From assembly GCF_003626535.1 (NCBI RefSeq), contig NZ_RBAL01000005.1, forward strand, positions 62,001 through 126,000: a stretch of DNA of 64,000 nucleotides, written 5' to 3'. Made by a program: the position numbers and the translations under genes. This document shows positions 1 to 11,739 of this stretch, piece by piece. Numbering within the stretch: position 1 is the stretch's first letter; the number at the start of each line of letters is the position of its first letter. Source of the DNA: Streptomyces hoynatensis. Its GTDB lineage: Bacteria > Actinomycetota > Actinomycetes > Streptomycetales > Streptomycetaceae. Below the pieces are notes generated by a model. It did no database searches and had not been told where the DNA came from. It saw nothing but the letters and a program-made list of their open reading frames with translations.

Positions 1-564
1 CGGATCGCGGCCGGCGGCATCCTCAGCCTGACGACCGTCCTCTACACGATCCCCTCGCTGGCGATGTACGCGCTGCTGCTGCCGGTCTTCGGCATCTCGG
101 CATCCATCGTCGTCACCGGCCTCGTCCTCTACTCGCTCACCGTCCTCGTGCGCAACATGCTCGCCGGGCTCCAGGCCGTGCCCGAGGAGGCCCGCGAGGC
201 GGCCAGGGGCCTGGGCTACGGCCCGGCCAGGCTGCTGTTCGCCGTCGAACTGCCCCTCGCCCTGCCCGCCGTGATGGCCGGGGTGCGGATCGCCACCGTC
301 TCCGCCGTCTCGCTCACCACCGTGGGCGCGATCGTCGGCCACGGCGGCCTCGGCAACCTCATCTACAGCAGCCTCGACAGCTACTTCAAGGCCCAGGTCC
401 TCACCGCCTCGGTGCTCTGCGTGGCCCTCGCCGTCGCCGCCGACCTGCTGCTGCTCCTCGTGCAGCGGCTCCTGACCCCGTGGGCCAGAGCCGGTGGCGG
501 CGGGCGGCGCACCAGGCGGCGCCCGGGCCCGGCCCCGGCACCCCGCGCCGAGGAGGTGGCCTGA
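1..564 (+). CDS. Glycine betaine/choline-type ABC importer permease, OpuCB/ProW family (5' end outside window)
   Basis: The reading frame is open from the first base, so the gene starts upstream. The visible 187 residues contain several hydrophobic membrane segments and the permease EAA loop (EAARGLGYGPARLL, then ELPLALPAV), which docks onto the ATPase. The C-terminus is a charged Arg/Pro tail. The next gene begins 2 nt after the stop and encodes a second permease of the same family, followed by a binding protein, which is the OpuC-type order of quaternary-amine importers. The ATPase is presumably upstream, outside the window. The family is clear; the exact substrate (betaine, choline, carnitine or proline) is not readable from the permease. 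Confidence 0.9.
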   Translation, partial: RIAAGGILSLTTVLYTIPSLAMYALLLPVFGISASIVVTGLVLYSLTVLVRNMLAGLQAVPEEAREAARGLGYGPARLLFAVELPLALPAVMAGVRIATVSAVSLTTVGAIVGHGGLGNLIYSSLDSYFKAQVLTASVLCVALAVAADLLLLLVQRLLTPWARAGGGGRRTRRRPGPAPAPRAEEVA

Positions 565-565
565 G

Positions 566-1345
566 ATGAACCTGAGCGTCATCCCCGACGCCTGGTCCTG
601 GCTGACCACCGCGGACAACTGGTCGGGCAGCGGCGGGGCCGCGCACCGGCTCAACGAGCACCTCTACCTGACCGCGGTCTGCCTCGTGCTGTCCTGCGCC
701 ATCGCCCTGCCGCTCGCCCTGTGGCTGGGGCACGGCGGCGGGCGGCGGTTCGGCGGCGCGCTGGCGATCAACATCTCCAACGCCGGGCGCGCGGTGCCCA
801 CCTTCGCCGTGCTGGTGCTGCTCACCCTCGGCCCGCTCGGCACCCACGGCGACCTGCCGACCGTCATCGCCCTCATCCTCTTCGCGGTGCCGCCGCTGCT
901 CACCAACGCCTACGTCGGCATCTCCCAGGCCGACCCGAGCGTCGTCCAGGCCGCAAAGGGCATGGGCATGTCCCACCTGCAGGTCCTCGGCCGGGTCGAG
1001 ATCCCCCTCGCCTTCCCGCTGATCATGACCGGCGTGCGCACGGCGGCCGTGCAGATCGTCGCCACCGCCACGCTGGCCGCCCTGCCGGGCGGCGGCGGCC
1101 TCGGCCGCATCATCACCGCGGGCTTCCGCACCTACCGCACCCCGCAGGTGGTGGCCGGCGCCGTGCTCGTCGCGCTGCTCGCCCTCGCCGTCGAGGGCGT
1201 GCTCGCGCTGGCCCAGCGGCTCCTCGACCCGGGCCGCAGGCACCGGGTCCGCGAGGCCGCGCCCGCGCCGGCCGGCGAGGCGCCCCACGAGCCGCCCACC
1301 GGCCGGCCCCGACCCACCCGACCCCTCACAGGGAGCACCCAGTGA
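566..1345 (+). CDS. Second permease of the betaine/choline-type ABC importer
   Basis: The product is 259 residues with about six hydrophobic segments and an EAA loop (VQAAKGMGMSHLQVL, then EIPLAFPL). The ATG at 566 is preferred to the upstream in-frame ATG at 494 because it follows a GGAGG ribosome site at 552-556 and sits 2 nt after the first permease. The N-terminal stretch (WSWLTTADNWSG) resembles OpuCD-like subunits. The stop overlaps the GTG start of the binding protein by 4 nt (GTGA), so translation is probably coupled. With the first permease it should form the heterodimeric membrane channel. Confidence 0.92.
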   Translation: MNLSVIPDAWSWLTTADNWSGSGGAAHRLNEHLYLTAVCLVLSCAIALPLALWLGHGGGRRFGGALAINISNAGRAVPTFAVLVLLTLGPLGTHGDLPTVIALILFAVPPLLTNAYVGISQADPSVVQAAKGMGMSHLQVLGRVEIPLAFPLIMTGVRTAAVQIVATATLAALPGGGGLGRIITAGFRTYRTPQVVAGAVLVALLALAVEGVLALAQRLLDPGRRHRVREAAPAPAGEAPHEPPTGRPRPTRPLTGSTQ

Positions 1346-2394
1346 CCACCACTGACACGTCCGCCACCGACTCGCCCCGTCCGAGCGGAAGCACCGGAAG
1401 CACCGGAAGGGCGCCCGGTGGCCTCGGCCGCGCCCTCCTCGCCTTCGGCAGCGTCGCCACCCTCGCCCTGACCCTGGCCGCCTGCGGCGGGGACAGCCTG
1501 GAGGAACAGGACAGCGGCGGCTCCAGCGGCGGCGGCAGCGGCTCGGAGGAGCCCGCCGGGGGCTCGCTGACCATCGGCGCCGCCAGCTTCACCGAGTCGA
1601 CGGTGATGGCCGAGCTGTACGCCCAGGTCCTCGACGAGGCCGGCTACGACACGACGGTCACCACCGTGCAGAACCGCGAGCTCTACGAGCCCGACCTGGA
1701 GGACGGCAACATCGACATCGTCCCCGAGTACGCCGCCACCCTGGCCGAGTTCCTCAACGCCCAGGTCAACGGCGCCGACGCGGAGCCGGTCGCCTCCCCC
1801 GACATAGCCGACACCCTCGCCGCCCTGCGGGAGCTCGCCGAGCCGAGGGGCCTGACCGTGCTGGACGCCGGGGACGCCGTGGACCAGAACGCCTTCGCCG
1901 TCACCGAGGACTTCGCGGCGGAGCACGACCTCAGGACGCTCTCCGACCTCGGCGAGGCCGGCGTGCCGGTGCGGCTGGCCGCCGGCGACGAATGCCCGGA
2001 ACGGCCGTTCTGCGAGCCCGGCCTTGAGGACACCTACGGCATCGAGGTCACCGAGATCGACCCCAAGGGCGTGGGCACCGTCCAGGCCAAGCGCGCCGTC
2101 GAGCGCGGCGAGGACGACATGGTCCTGGTGACCACCACCGACGCCACCCTGGAGGACTTCGGCCTGGTGCTCCTCGAGGACGACCGTCACCTGCAGCTCG
2201 CCGACAACCTCGTCCCCGTCCTCAACACCGAGAGCGCGGGCGACGAGGAGATCGCCACCGCGCTCAACGGCCTCACCGAGACCCTCACCACCGAGGACCT
2301 GATCCAGCTCAACCGGCAGGTCGACTCCGAGCGCCTCAAGCCCGAGGACGTGGCCCACGACTACCTGGAGGAGCACGGCCTGATCGGCGGCTGA
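1342..2394 (+). CDS. Quaternary-amine-binding lipoprotein of the ABC importer (OpuAC family)
   Basis: The 350-residue protein begins at GTG, overlapping the upstream permease stop. After a Ser/Thr/Gly-rich N-terminus comes a hydrophobic segment ending in a lipobox, LTLAAC, so the mature protein is lipid-anchored outside the membrane. A Ser/Gly/Glu linker leads into the binding domain, which opens with LTIGAASFTESTVMAELYAQ, characteristic of the OpuAC/ProX fold. Two cysteines (DECPERPFCEPG) may form a disulfide. It delivers betaine- or choline-like osmolytes to the two permeases. Substrate class is inferred from the family; aromatic-cage residues were not resolved. Confidence 0.92.
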   Translation: MTTTDTSATDSPRPSGSTGSTGRAPGGLGRALLAFGSVATLALTLAACGGDSLEEQDSGGSSGGGSGSEEPAGGSLTIGAASFTESTVMAELYAQVLDEAGYDTTVTTVQNRELYEPDLEDGNIDIVPEYAATLAEFLNAQVNGADAEPVASPDIADTLAALRELAEPRGLTVLDAGDAVDQNAFAVTEDFAAEHDLRTLSDLGEAGVPVRLAAGDECPERPFCEPGLEDTYGIEVTEIDPKGVGTVQAKRAVERGEDDMVLVTTTDATLEDFGLVLLEDDRHLQLADNLVPVLNTESAGDEEIATALNGLTETLTTEDLIQLNRQVDSERLKPEDVAHDYLEEHGLIGG

Positions 2395-2423
2395 GCCCGG
2401 CCCGCACCGGTCCCCACCGGCTC

Positions 2424-2441
2424 CCGGCGCCCCCGCGCCGG
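2424..2441 (+). terminator. GC hairpin after the importer operon
   Basis: Perfect inverted repeat CCGGCGC-CCCC-GCGCCGG about 30 nt after the lipoprotein stop. There is no T-tract, as usual for high-GC actinomycete terminators. It could end the importer transcript; this is inference from structure and place. Confidence 0.45.
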
Positions 2442-2525
2442 CACCGTCGGCGCCCCTCACCGACCGGTACATAACCACCAGGGAACAACCGCCGGGTACC
2501 CTCCCGCGCAGCCGCGGCGTCACGG

Positions 2526-2531
2526 TAGGTT
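2526..2531 (+). promoter_or_regulatory. -10 hexamer TAGGTT of a probable leaderless promoter
   Basis: TAGGTT fits the TANNNT -10 pattern and ends 6 nt before the ATG at 2538. There is no ribosome site between them, so the transcript of the coiled-coil membrane protein gene probably starts at or next to its start codon. Confidence 0.45.
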
Positions 2532-2537
2532 TCGCCC

Positions 2538-3317
2538 ATGGCACGTGGACGTCACCGTAACGCGGCACTGCACCGAGTGCTGATCCCGGCCGCCCTCGGC
2601 GGCTCGGCGCTGCTGTGCGCGGCGGGGGCCTGGCTGGTGGGCGGCGAGCCGGGCGACCGGGACGCCCTGGTGCCGCGCGTCCTGGTCGCGGTGGCCGCGT
2701 TCGCCGCGGTGGCCGGCGCGGCCCTGCTGCGGCGCTGGGACCTGGAGGCGGGCCGGCAGGTGGCCCGGGAGCGGGCCGCCAAGGCGGGGATGAGCTGGCA
2801 GGTCGAGGAGAGACAGGCCGAGCTTGAGGAGGCCCAGGAGCTGGTCGCCGCCCTGGAGGAGAAGATAAGGGGCAAGCGCGCCGACCTCGGCCGGCTCCGC
2901 TCCGAGCACGCCGACCTGCTGCGCCGCTACGCCACGGCCGAGAGCGAGCGGGCCAAGGCCCTGGAGGGCCGCCGCCGGCTGGCCATCGAGGCGGCGGAAC
3001 CCGCCAAGGCGCTGCCCGCCAGGGCCACCGACCACCGCGCGGCGAACGGCGCCCCGACCCCCCTCACCTACCTCCAGGCGTACGAGGCGCTCAACCGGCT
3101 CTCGCGCAACGCCGCCAGGCAGCGCGAGGCCGAGGCCGCCTCGGCCTACCGCGAGAGCGAGCCCTACGTCCGCCCGCGGCCCGAGGCGCTGCCCGAGGGG
3201 CAGCGGCCACGCGGGCTGCCCGCCGCGCCGCAACGCACCGGCGGCTTCGACTTCTTCGGCACCGGCAAGGTCGCGGGGCAGCGCAGGGCGCGCGAGGAGA
3301 CTAGCGAGCGAGGATGA
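2538..3317 (+). CDS. Conserved membrane protein with a long cytoplasmic coiled coil
   Basis: 259 residues. Two hydrophobic segments lie near residues 13-33 and 47-65. They are followed by a charged, heptad-like region of about 80 residues rich in Glu, Leu, Lys and Arg (for example [18 protein letters not shown]), predicted to be a coiled coil, and then a disordered Pro/Arg tail. I recognise no enzymatic motif. Similar small membrane proteins lie beside folE in Streptomyces, but the function is unknown to me. The gene is convergent with folE and their ends overlap by 17 bp. The ATG has no ribosome site and follows a TAGGTT hexamer, suggesting a leaderless message. Confidence 0.8.
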   Translation: MARGRHRNAALHRVLIPAALGGSALLCAAGAWLVGGEPGDRDALVPRVLVAVAAFAAVAGAALLRRWDLEAGRQVARERAAKAGMSWQVEERQAELEEAQELVAALEEKIRGKRADLGRLRSEHADLLRRYATAESERAKALEGRRRLAIEAAEPAKALPARATDHRAANGAPTPLTYLQAYEALNRLSRNAARQREAEAASAYRESEPYVRPRPEALPEGQRPRGLPAAPQRTGGFDFFGTGKVAGQRRAREETSERG

Positions 3318-3918
3318 GGCTCATCGCCTCCGCCCTGGTGGCGGGGTCCCTGAGCTGACCGCGCACGGCGGAGGTCGTGGTCTTGGCGCCCGGCTTCCGC
3401 ACCCCGCGCATCGTCATGCACATGTGCTCGCACTCCACGACGACGATGACCCCGCGAGGCTCCAGGATGCGCATCAGCGAATCGGCGATCTGCGTGGTCA
3501 GCCGCTCCTGCACCTGCGGCCGGCGCGCGAACACGTCGACCAGCCGCGCCAGCTTCGAGAGCCCGGTGATCTTGCCGCTGGTGGAGGGGATGTAGCCGAT
3601 GTGGGCACTGCCGACGAACGGCACCAGGTGGTGCTCGCAGGAGGACATCACCTCGATGTCCTTCACCAGCACCATCTCGTCGTGCCCCAGGTCGAAGGTC
3701 GTGGTCAGCACGTCCTCCGGCTGTTGCCACAGACCGGCGAATATCTCCCGGTACGCCCGCGCCACCCGCGCCGGGGTGTCGCGCAGCCCCTCCCGGTCCG
3801 GGTCCTCGCCCACCGCGAGCAGCAGCTCGCGAACGGCCGCCTCGGCGCGCTTCTCGTCGAACTCGCCGATCGCGCCGCGCAGCGAGTCCCGCTCGCCAAG
3901 CGTCACTGGGTCAGTCAT
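3301..3918 (-). CDS. folE: GTP cyclohydrolase I
   Basis: Converts GTP to 7,8-dihydroneopterin triphosphate, the first step of folate (and pterin) synthesis, in the cytoplasm. The 205-residue protein has the type IA zinc-site motifs: CEHH (in [12 protein letters not shown]) and CEHMCM near the C-terminus, plus the GTP-site stretch [14 protein letters not shown]. The start at 3918 (MTDPVTLG) is chosen over the in-frame codon at 3957 because it has a GAGGTG ribosome site 5 nt upstream and gives the usual family length. It follows ftsH on the same strand after a 99-bp gap holding a strong hairpin. No folP, folB or folK follows it; the next gene is convergent. Confidence 0.97.
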   Translation of the reverse strand: MTDPVTLGERDSLRGAIGEFDEKRAEAAVRELLLAVGEDPDREGLRDTPARVARAYREIFAGLWQQPEDVLTTTFDLGHDEMVLVKDIEVMSSCEHHLVPFVGSAHIGYIPSTSGKITGLSKLARLVDVFARRPQVQERLTTQIADSLMRILEPRGVIVVVECEHMCMTMRGVRKPGAKTTTSAVRGQLRDPATRAEAMSLILAR

Positions 3919-3961
3919 GGGCACCTCGCTTCTCGTCCGGCGCGCCCATTCGCACATACGG

Positions 3962-3993
3962 CCGCGCCCCTCACCATAACGTGAGAGGCGCGG
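3962..3993 (-). terminator. Strong hairpin between ftsH and folE
   Basis: Two 13-nt arms, 3962-3974 and 3981-3993, pair with a single mismatch around a 6-nt loop (CATAAC). It lies 25 bp after the ftsH stop and about 45 bp before the folE start, on the strand of both. It could be the ftsH terminator or an attenuator limiting read-through into folE. There is no T-run. Confidence 0.55.
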
Positions 3994-4017
3994 CGGGTGA
4001 TTCCTGAGGCGGGCCGG

Positions 4018-6054
<2,037 letters not shown>

Positions 6055-6130
6055 AGCCCCCGGTCGGGATCTGCTGTGCGCGCGGTGTCCTTGTCATCTC
6101 CAACGGTAGGGGATCGGCCCGTGTTCCCGG

Positions 6131-6694
6131 CTATCCGCTATAGACGTGCGGGGCGAGCGTACCGACGAAGGGCAGATTGCGGTACTTCTCCGCGTAGTCG
6201 AGGCCGTAGCCGACGACGAACTCGTTCGGAATGTCGAAGCCCACCCACTCGACCTCGATGTCCACCTTGGCGGCGTCCGGCTTGCGCAGCAGCGTGCACA
6301 CCCGCAGCGAGGCGGGCTCGCGGGAGCCGAGGTTCGACAGCAGCCAGGAGAGCGTCAGGCCGGAGTCGATGATGTCCTCGACGATCAGGACGTGCCGCCC
6401 CTTGATGTCCGCGTCCAGGTCCTTGAGGATGCGCACCACGCCGGAGGACTGGGTGCCCTCGCCGTAGGAGGACACCGCCATCCAGTCCATCGTCACCCGC
6501 GAGGACAGGGCACGCGCGAGGTCCGCCATGACCATCACCGCGCCCTTGAGCACCCCCACCAGGAGAAGGTCCTTGCCCGCGTACTCCGCGTCGATCTTCA
6601 CGGCAAGCTCGGCGAGCTTGGCGTCGATCTCTTCCTTGGTGATGAGCACCGACTCGAGGTCGGCTCCCAGGTCCTTCTCTCGCACCCGCGCCAC
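6131..6694 (-). CDS. hpt: Hypoxanthine-guanine phosphoribosyltransferase
   Basis: Salvages hypoxanthine and guanine to IMP and GMP using PRPP, in the cytoplasm. The 187-residue protein has the type I phosphoribosyltransferase PRPP loop [14 protein letters not shown], the flexible-loop region around [10 protein letters not shown], and the purine-site stretch [26 protein letters not shown]. The first start, GTG at 6694, has GGAG only 2 nt upstream; the GTG at 6685 ([10 protein letters not shown]) has the same GGAG at a better distance of 11 nt, so the N-terminus may be three residues shorter. It lies 15 bp after tilS, almost certainly in one operon, with ftsH next. The tilS-hpt-ftsH order is conserved across many bacteria. 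Confidence 0.97.
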   Translation of the reverse strand: MARVREKDLGADLESVLITKEEIDAKLAELAVKIDAEYAGKDLLLVGVLKGAVMVMADLARALSSRVTMDWMAVSSYGEGTQSSGVVRILKDLDADIKGRHVLIVEDIIDSGLTLSWLLSNLGSREPASLRVCTLLRKPDAAKVDIEVEWVGFDIPNEFVVGYGLDYAEKYRNLPFVGTLAPHVYSG

Positions 6695-6709
6695 TGCTCC
6701 GTACTGGCC

Positions 6710-8011
6710 TCAACCGTTCGCCTGCTGGAGGAACAGTCTGCCACCCTGCCTGCTGGCCTCCACGCGGCCGGGCAGGTTGAGCGGCCGCTGCCCCCGCCAG
6801 GCGGTGATCAGGCGGTCCGTCTCCTCGATGTGCCGGGCGAACAGCGAGCCCGCCGGGGCGCCCGCGGCGATGGCGGCCCGGCGCAGCACCCGGCGCCGCA
6901 CGGCGGGCGGCAGCCGGTGCAGCGCGGCGATGTCGAGGGTGCCGTCCGGGCGGGTGGCGGCCCGCTGCGCCTCGGTGGCCCAGGCGTCGAGGGCGTCGGC
7001 GTCGTCCCTGGAGAGCTGGGCGGTGCGGGCGAGCGCGTCCACCACGCCCCTGCCGAGCGCCTTCTCCAGCACGGGCAGGGCCTCGTGCCTGACCCGGGAG
7101 CGGGTGTAGGCCGGGTCGGTGTTGTGCGGGTCGTCCCAGACCGGGATCGACTGCACCAGGCAGGCCTTGCGCGTGGTCTGGCGGTCGACGCCGAGGAAGG
7201 GGCGGCGGTAGCGGTGCGCGGCGGCGGGGGTGCCGGACAGGCCGCCGGAGACGGCGGCCATGCCCGAGAGCGAGCGGGTGCCCGAGCCCCTGGCGAGGCC
7301 GAGCAGGACGGTCTCGGCCTGATCGTCCCTGGTGTGGCCGAGCAGCACGGCGACGGCGCGGTGCCGGTCGGCCGCGGCGTCGAGGGCGGCGTAGCGCGCC
7401 GTGCGGGCCGCGGCCTCGGGGCCGCCCTCGCGGCCCACCTCGACGGGGACGACGTCCACGGGGTCGAGGCCCAGCTCGCGCAGCCGCTCGGCGACCTCGC
7501 GGGCGCGGGCGTCCGAGCCCGGCTGGAGGCGGTGGTCGACGGTGACGGCCCCGGCCCTGACCCCGGCCCGCGGGGCCTCGAAGGCGACGGCGGAGGCGAG
7601 CGCCATGGAGTCGGCGCCGCCCGAGCAGGCGACGAGGACCAGCGGGGCGTTCTGCGGGGAGTCCGGCGCGCCGGCGCCCCCGGGGCGGGCGGCCGGGACC
7701 TGGGAGCCCGGCGGGGGCTGGGGGGCGGGCCAGGCGGCGGGGGCCGGGGGCACGGGGGCCGCGGCGGGCGCGGTCCGGCCGGACGAGCCGGGGGAACCGG
7801 GGGAGCCGGAGGGGGCGGGAAGGCCCGGGGGCGGGGAAGCGGGGGCGGCGGGGAGGCCGGGAGCGCCGAATGCCGCGGCGGCCTCGGCGGGCCGGGTGGG
7901 CCCGGTGGGCTCGGGAAGCTCGGAGATCAAGCCGGGGAGATCGCGCAGGACGTCCTGGAGAACGCGGCGAACCGCCAGGCGTATCGCGGCGACCGCGGGG
8001 TGGGGACCCAT
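6710..8011 (-). CDS. tilS: tRNA(Ile)-lysidine synthase with an expanded Pro/Ala linker
   Basis: Modifies C34 of the CAU-anticodon tRNA-Ile to lysidine with ATP, so that it reads AUA. The N-type ATP-pyrophosphatase loop is at residues 126-135 ([11 protein letters not shown]), followed by [27 protein letters not shown] and a shortened C-terminal region. Total length is 433 residues. Residues 1-32 form the usual N-terminal helix, but residues 33-122 are a Pro/Ala/Gly/Ser-rich low-complexity linker that separates it from the PP-loop domain and is much longer than I expect for this family. The ATG at 8011 matches the family start [11 protein letters not shown]. It is first in the tilS-hpt-ftsH run. 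Confidence 0.95.
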   Translation of the reverse strand: MGPHPAVAAIRLAVRRVLQDVLRDLPGLISELPEPTGPTRPAEAAAAFGAPGLPAAPASPPPGLPAPSGSPGSPGSSGRTAPAAAPVPPAPAAWPAPQPPPGSQVPAARPGGAGAPDSPQNAPLVLVACSGGADSMALASAVAFEAPRAGVRAGAVTVDHRLQPGSDARAREVAERLRELGLDPVDVVPVEVGREGGPEAAARTARYAALDAAADRHRAVAVLLGHTRDDQAETVLLGLARGSGTRSLSGMAAVSGGLSGTPAAAHRYRRPFLGVDRQTTRKACLVQSIPVWDDPHNTDPAYTRSRVRHEALPVLEKALGRGVVDALARTAQLSRDDADALDAWATEAQRAATRPDGTLDIAALHRLPPAVRRRVLRRAAIAAGAPAGSLFARHIEETDRLITAWRGQRPLNLPGRVEASRQGGRLFLQQANG

Positions 8012-8174
8012 ATCCGAATCACTTCTTTCTGCGGGGCTCGGGCCGTGCGGGGACGGGGAGCGGAGTCACGCTGAGTGCGTAAATGGTGACAGAGAAGGTC
8101 TGTTACCCGAGCATCGCACGCCAGGCATGCCGCGACGGTCCCTCGTAAGAGTGATTTTGGGTGTGTTTTGGCCG

Positions 8175-9344
8175 CTACGCGGCACCGGGCCGCATTCGTG
8201 CCACCCACCGCTCGGGGTGGGAGATCTCCTCCTTGGTCGGCAGCGTGTTGGGCGAGGTCCACACCCGGTTGAAGCCGTCCATCCCGGCGCTCTCCACCGC
8301 GGCCCGCACGAAGCGCTCGCCGTCCCGGTACTGGCGCAGCTTGGCGTCCATGCCGAGCAGCCGCCGCAGCGCCCGGTCCAGCCGCCCCGCCCCGGTCTGG
8401 CGGCGCCGGGTGAACTTCTCGCGGATCTCGGCGACCGAGCCCACCACCTCGGGCCCGACTCCGTCCATCACGTAGTCGGCGTGCCCCTCGAGCAGGGACA
8501 TCACGGCGGTCAGCCGGTCCAGGATCTCGCGCTGGCGCGGGGTCTGGACGAGGTCGACGATCCCCATGCCGCCGCCCCGCTGCGCCGCCGCCTCCTCGGC
8601 CTCCGCGGCCTGGGCCGCCTCCTCCTGCGGCTGCCCGCGGCCGGTCATCGACTGGACCGCCTGCCGCAGCCGCTCCACCAGCGTGCCCGGGTCGACGTCG
8701 GCCTCGCCGAGGAACGCCTGGATCTCGCTCTCCAGGTGGTCGCGCAGCCAGGGCACCGCGGTGAACTGGGTCCGGTGCGTCTCCTCGTGCAGGCACACCC
8801 ACAGCCGGAAGTCGTGCGGCTGGACGTCGAGTTCGCGTTCCACGTGGACGATGTTGGGCGCCACGAGGAGCAGCCGGCCCGCGCCCTGCGCCTGTCCGCC
8901 GCTCCCGGCGGGGAGCCCGGGCGTGGCCGGGGCGAAGGTCTCGTACTGGCCGAGCACCCGGGAGGAGAGGAACGACAGCAGCATCCCGACCTCGACGCCG
9001 GTGACCTTGCTGCCCATGACCGCGAGCGCGGTGCCGCCGGGCGTCGCGGCCCGCCGCTGCCGCATCCGCGTCATCAGGGGCTGGAGCACCTGCCGGAAGC
9101 CCGCCACGTTGGCGCGCACCCAGCCAGGGCGGTCCACCACGAGCACCGGGGTGTCCGCGTTCGCGGCGCGCAGGCCGGTGAAGGCGCGCACGTGGTGCTC
9201 CGAGGCGATGGCGTGGCGGCGCAGCTCGGCGACGACGGCCCGCGCCTCGTCGCGGCTGACCTCCGGTCCCGGCCGCGCGATGCGGGCCGCGGTGGAGACC
9301 GCCAGATTCCAGTCGACCAGGTCCGTGTCGCCGAGGCTCGTCAT
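8175..9344 (-). CDS. Zinc-dependent metalloprotease-like protein (zincin_2 / DUF2342 family)
   Basis: 389 residues from the ATG at 9344 (MTSLGDTDLVDWNLAVS), the usual family start; the frame is open further upstream but without a supported start. The zincin motif HEETH (in WVCLHEETHRTQF) supplies two candidate zinc histidines and the catalytic Glu, and EGHADYVMDG further on is conserved. A Glu/Ala-rich insert (QEEAAQAAEAEEAAAQ) interrupts the middle. Actinobacterial relatives are often annotated as coenzyme F420 biosynthesis-associated; proteolytic activity is inferred only from the motif. It lies between dacB and tilS on the same strand. Confidence 0.88.
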   Translation of the reverse strand: MTSLGDTDLVDWNLAVSTAARIARPGPEVSRDEARAVVAELRRHAIASEHHVRAFTGLRAANADTPVLVVDRPGWVRANVAGFRQVLQPLMTRMRQRRAATPGGTALAVMGSKVTGVEVGMLLSFLSSRVLGQYETFAPATPGLPAGSGGQAQGAGRLLLVAPNIVHVERELDVQPHDFRLWVCLHEETHRTQFTAVPWLRDHLESEIQAFLGEADVDPGTLVERLRQAVQSMTGRGQPQEEAAQAAEAEEAAAQRGGGMGIVDLVQTPRQREILDRLTAVMSLLEGHADYVMDGVGPEVVGSVAEIREKFTRRRQTGAGRLDRALRRLLGMDAKLRQYRDGERFVRAAVESAGMDGFNRVWTSPNTLPTKEEISHPERWVARMRPGAA

Positions 9345-9514
9345 GCCGTCAACGGTACGGTGCCCGCGCCGCAACCGGATAGGCCGGAGACGGCGGGCCA
9401 CGCGCCGCCCCGCCGCCCGCACCCGGCCCGGGCGGCGCCCTCCGGCGGCCACGCGGCACGGCGGCGGGCGCGGCGCGCGCTGCTGCGGACGGGTGAGGCG
9501 GGCGCCGCCCGCGG

Positions 9515-11014
9515 CTACCCGCAGGCGCAGCCGGCCAGGGTGCCGGCGGCGGCGTCGAGGGCGGCCTCCGCCGCGGCGGCGTCGGCGGTCCCCGAGGCGA
9601 GGAAGGCGAAGGCGAGCACCCGGCCGTCCCGGGTCATGACGGTGCCCGCCAGGGTGTTGACGCCGGTGAGGGTCCCGGTCTTGGCGCGGACCGCGCCCGC
9701 CCCCGCGTCGGCCGGCGCCGCGGCGGCGCCCCCGGCCACCGGGTCCGTGTCCCGCGCCGCCCCCGCGTCCCCGTCGAAGCGGCCGGCGAGCGTGCCGGTG
9801 AACCCGGCGACGGGCAGGCCGGTGAGGACCGGGCGCAGCTCGGGCCGGTCCGGGTCGCCCGCGGCGACCAGGGCGCGGGTGAGCAGGTCGGCGGTGAGGC
9901 GGTCCTCGCGGTCCAGGCCGCTCGCGTCGGCGATCCTGACGCCCTCGTGGGGCAGGCCGAGGGCGTCCAGCTCCTGCGCCACGGCCCGCCCCACGCCGCG
10001 GAAGTCGGCGCGCCTGCCCTGGGCCAGGGCGGTGTGCCTGCCCAGCGCCTCGGCCAGGTCGTTGTCGCTGTTGGTCAGCATGCGCTCGACCAGGGAGCCG
10101 AGGGGCGCGGAGCGGTGGATGGCGAGCTGTTCCGCCTCCTCGGGGTCCTCGGGCGCGGCGTGCCTGGCGGGCCGGCCTTCGACCCGCAGCCCGGCCTCGG
10201 CGAGATCCGCGGCGAAGAGCTCGGCGGCGTCCTGTTCCGGGTGGGTGGCGCGGGGGGTGGGGCCGGAGGTGCTGCCGTCGAGGCGCCCCTCGTTGACCTG
10301 GAGGGGGGTGATGAGGGCGATGTTGTCGTTGACCCCGAGCGGGTGACGCTGGCCGCCCCCCGCGTAGAGGGACACGTCGTAGGCGAGGGAGGCGCCGGTG
10401 ATCCCGCGCTCGGCCAGGGCGGCGGCGGTGCGCCGGGCAAGGCCGGCCAGGTCCGCCTCGGTGAGGGTCGGGTCGCCGCCGCCGACGAGGACGACCCGCT
10501 CCCCGTCGGCGTCCCAGCGGACGGTGGTGGCCAGGCGATGGTCGGGGCCGAGGGCGTCGAGCGCGGCCAGGGCGGTGACGATCTTGATCGTGGAGGCCGG
10601 GACCCGGCCGCCGCCCGGGTCCTCGGCGTAGAGGCGCTCGCCCGTGGTGAGGTCGAGGACGGCGGCGGTGACGTGGTCGCCGAGGGCCGGGTCGCCGAGC
10701 AGCGAGCCGAGCGCGTCCGTCAGCCCGGCGGGGACCCCGGCCCCCTCCGCGCCGCCCTCCCCGGCTTCGAGGGGGACGAGGACGGGCTCGGCGGCCGGTA
10801 GAGTGCTCCCGATCCGTTCCGTGTCCATCCGGTCACCGGTCGCGTCCGCCGCGGCCTGCCTGCGCTCGGCGCTTCGCTGGCCGGCGTCCCAGGGCCCGGC
10901 CAGGGCCACCGCCCCGGCGGCGACGGCCAGCCCCGCGGCCGCCGCGCCCACGGCCAGCCGCCAGGTGGCCCGGTGTTGACGCAGCGCGTCGCGGATCTCT
11001 GCTGCCCTGCGCAC
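9515..11014 (-). CDS. dacB: D-alanyl-D-alanine carboxypeptidase/endopeptidase, PBP4 family
   Basis: Trims or cleaves peptidoglycan stem peptides outside the membrane. The 499-residue protein has a single N-terminal hydrophobic segment at about 20-40 (uncleaved anchor or signal) and the three penicillin-binding motifs: STIK at 141-144, SDN at 316-318 and KTG at 445-447. The large insertion between the first two motifs is typical of PBP4/DacB (class C). Residues 411-443 hold a Gly/Ala/Asp-rich insert before KTG. Start is GTG at 11014 without a convincing ribosome site. It is divergent from ppa across 90 bp. Confidence 0.95.
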   Translation of the reverse strand: MRRAAEIRDALRQHRATWRLAVGAAAAGLAVAAGAVALAGPWDAGQRSAERRQAAADATGDRMDTERIGSTLPAAEPVLVPLEAGEGGAEGAGVPAGLTDALGSLLGDPALGDHVTAAVLDLTTGERLYAEDPGGGRVPASTIKIVTALAALDALGPDHRLATTVRWDADGERVVLVGGGDPTLTEADLAGLARRTAAALAERGITGASLAYDVSLYAGGGQRHPLGVNDNIALITPLQVNEGRLDGSTSGPTPRATHPEQDAAELFAADLAEAGLRVEGRPARHAAPEDPEEAEQLAIHRSAPLGSLVERMLTNSDNDLAEALGRHTALAQGRRADFRGVGRAVAQELDALGLPHEGVRIADASGLDREDRLTADLLTRALVAAGDPDRPELRPVLTGLPVAGFTGTLAGRFDGDAGAARDTDPVAGGAAAAPADAGAGAVRAKTGTLTGVNTLAGTVMTRDGRVLAFAFLASGTADAAAAEAALDAAAGTLAGCACG

Positions 11015-11104
11015 AGTAAGGACCAGCCCCTTTCGCGAGCGGACACCTCCGTGAGGGACACTTAACCACCTGTCGCGTGCATTGATCGGTTAAGGAGTGC
11101 CCTC

Positions 11105-11596
11105 GTGGAGTTCGACGTCACCATCGAGATTCCGAAGGGTTCGCGTAACAAGTACGAGGTGGACCACAAGACGGGCCGCATCCGGCTGGACCGGCACCTG
11201 TTCACCTCGACCGTCTACCCCGCGGACTACGGCTTCGTGGAAGGAACGCTGGGGGAGGACGGGGACCCGCTGGACGCGCTGGTGCTGCTCGAAGAGCCGA
11301 CGTTCCCCGGCTGCCTGATCCAGTGCCGGGCGATCGGCATGTTCCGGATGCGGGACGAGGCCGGCGGCGACGACAAGCTGCTGTGCGTGCCCGCCTCCGA
11401 CCCGCGGGTGGAGCACCTGCGCGACATCCACCACGTCAGCGAGTTCGACCGGCTGGAGATCCAGCACTTCTTCGAGGTCTACAAGGACCTGGAGCCGGGC
11501 AAGTCGGTCGAGGGCGCCAACTGGGTGGGCCGCGCCGAGGCCGAGGCGGAGATCGAGACCTCGTTCAAGCGGGCCGCGGAGTCGGGCGGCCACTGA
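11105..11596 (+). CDS. ppa: Inorganic pyrophosphatase, family I
   Basis: Hydrolyses pyrophosphate to drive biosynthetic reactions, in the cytoplasm. The 163-residue length is normal for a bacterial family I enzyme. The metal-site signature DGDPLDALV is present, as are [17 protein letters not shown] and [18 protein letters not shown] at 11105 follows an AAGGAG site at 11092-11097 with ideal spacing. It is divergent from dacB, so the 90-bp interval holds both promoters. Confidence 0.98.
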   Translation: MEFDVTIEIPKGSRNKYEVDHKTGRIRLDRHLFTSTVYPADYGFVEGTLGEDGDPLDALVLLEEPTFPGCLIQCRAIGMFRMRDEAGGDDKLLCVPASDPRVEHLRDIHHVSEFDRLEIQHFFEVYKDLEPGKSVEGANWVGRAEAEAEIETSFKRAAESGGH

Positions 11597-11739
11597 GCCC
11601 CGCCCTCCCCGCGCCGCGCCCGCCGCACCGGCGTGCCGCGGCGTCCCCGTGGCCCGGCGCCCCCGTGGCCCGGCCGCGGGGGGTCGATTGGCGGGCGGCG
11701 CGCCGCGTGAGAGCCTTGGGGGCAGAGCCCTACCGGCTC

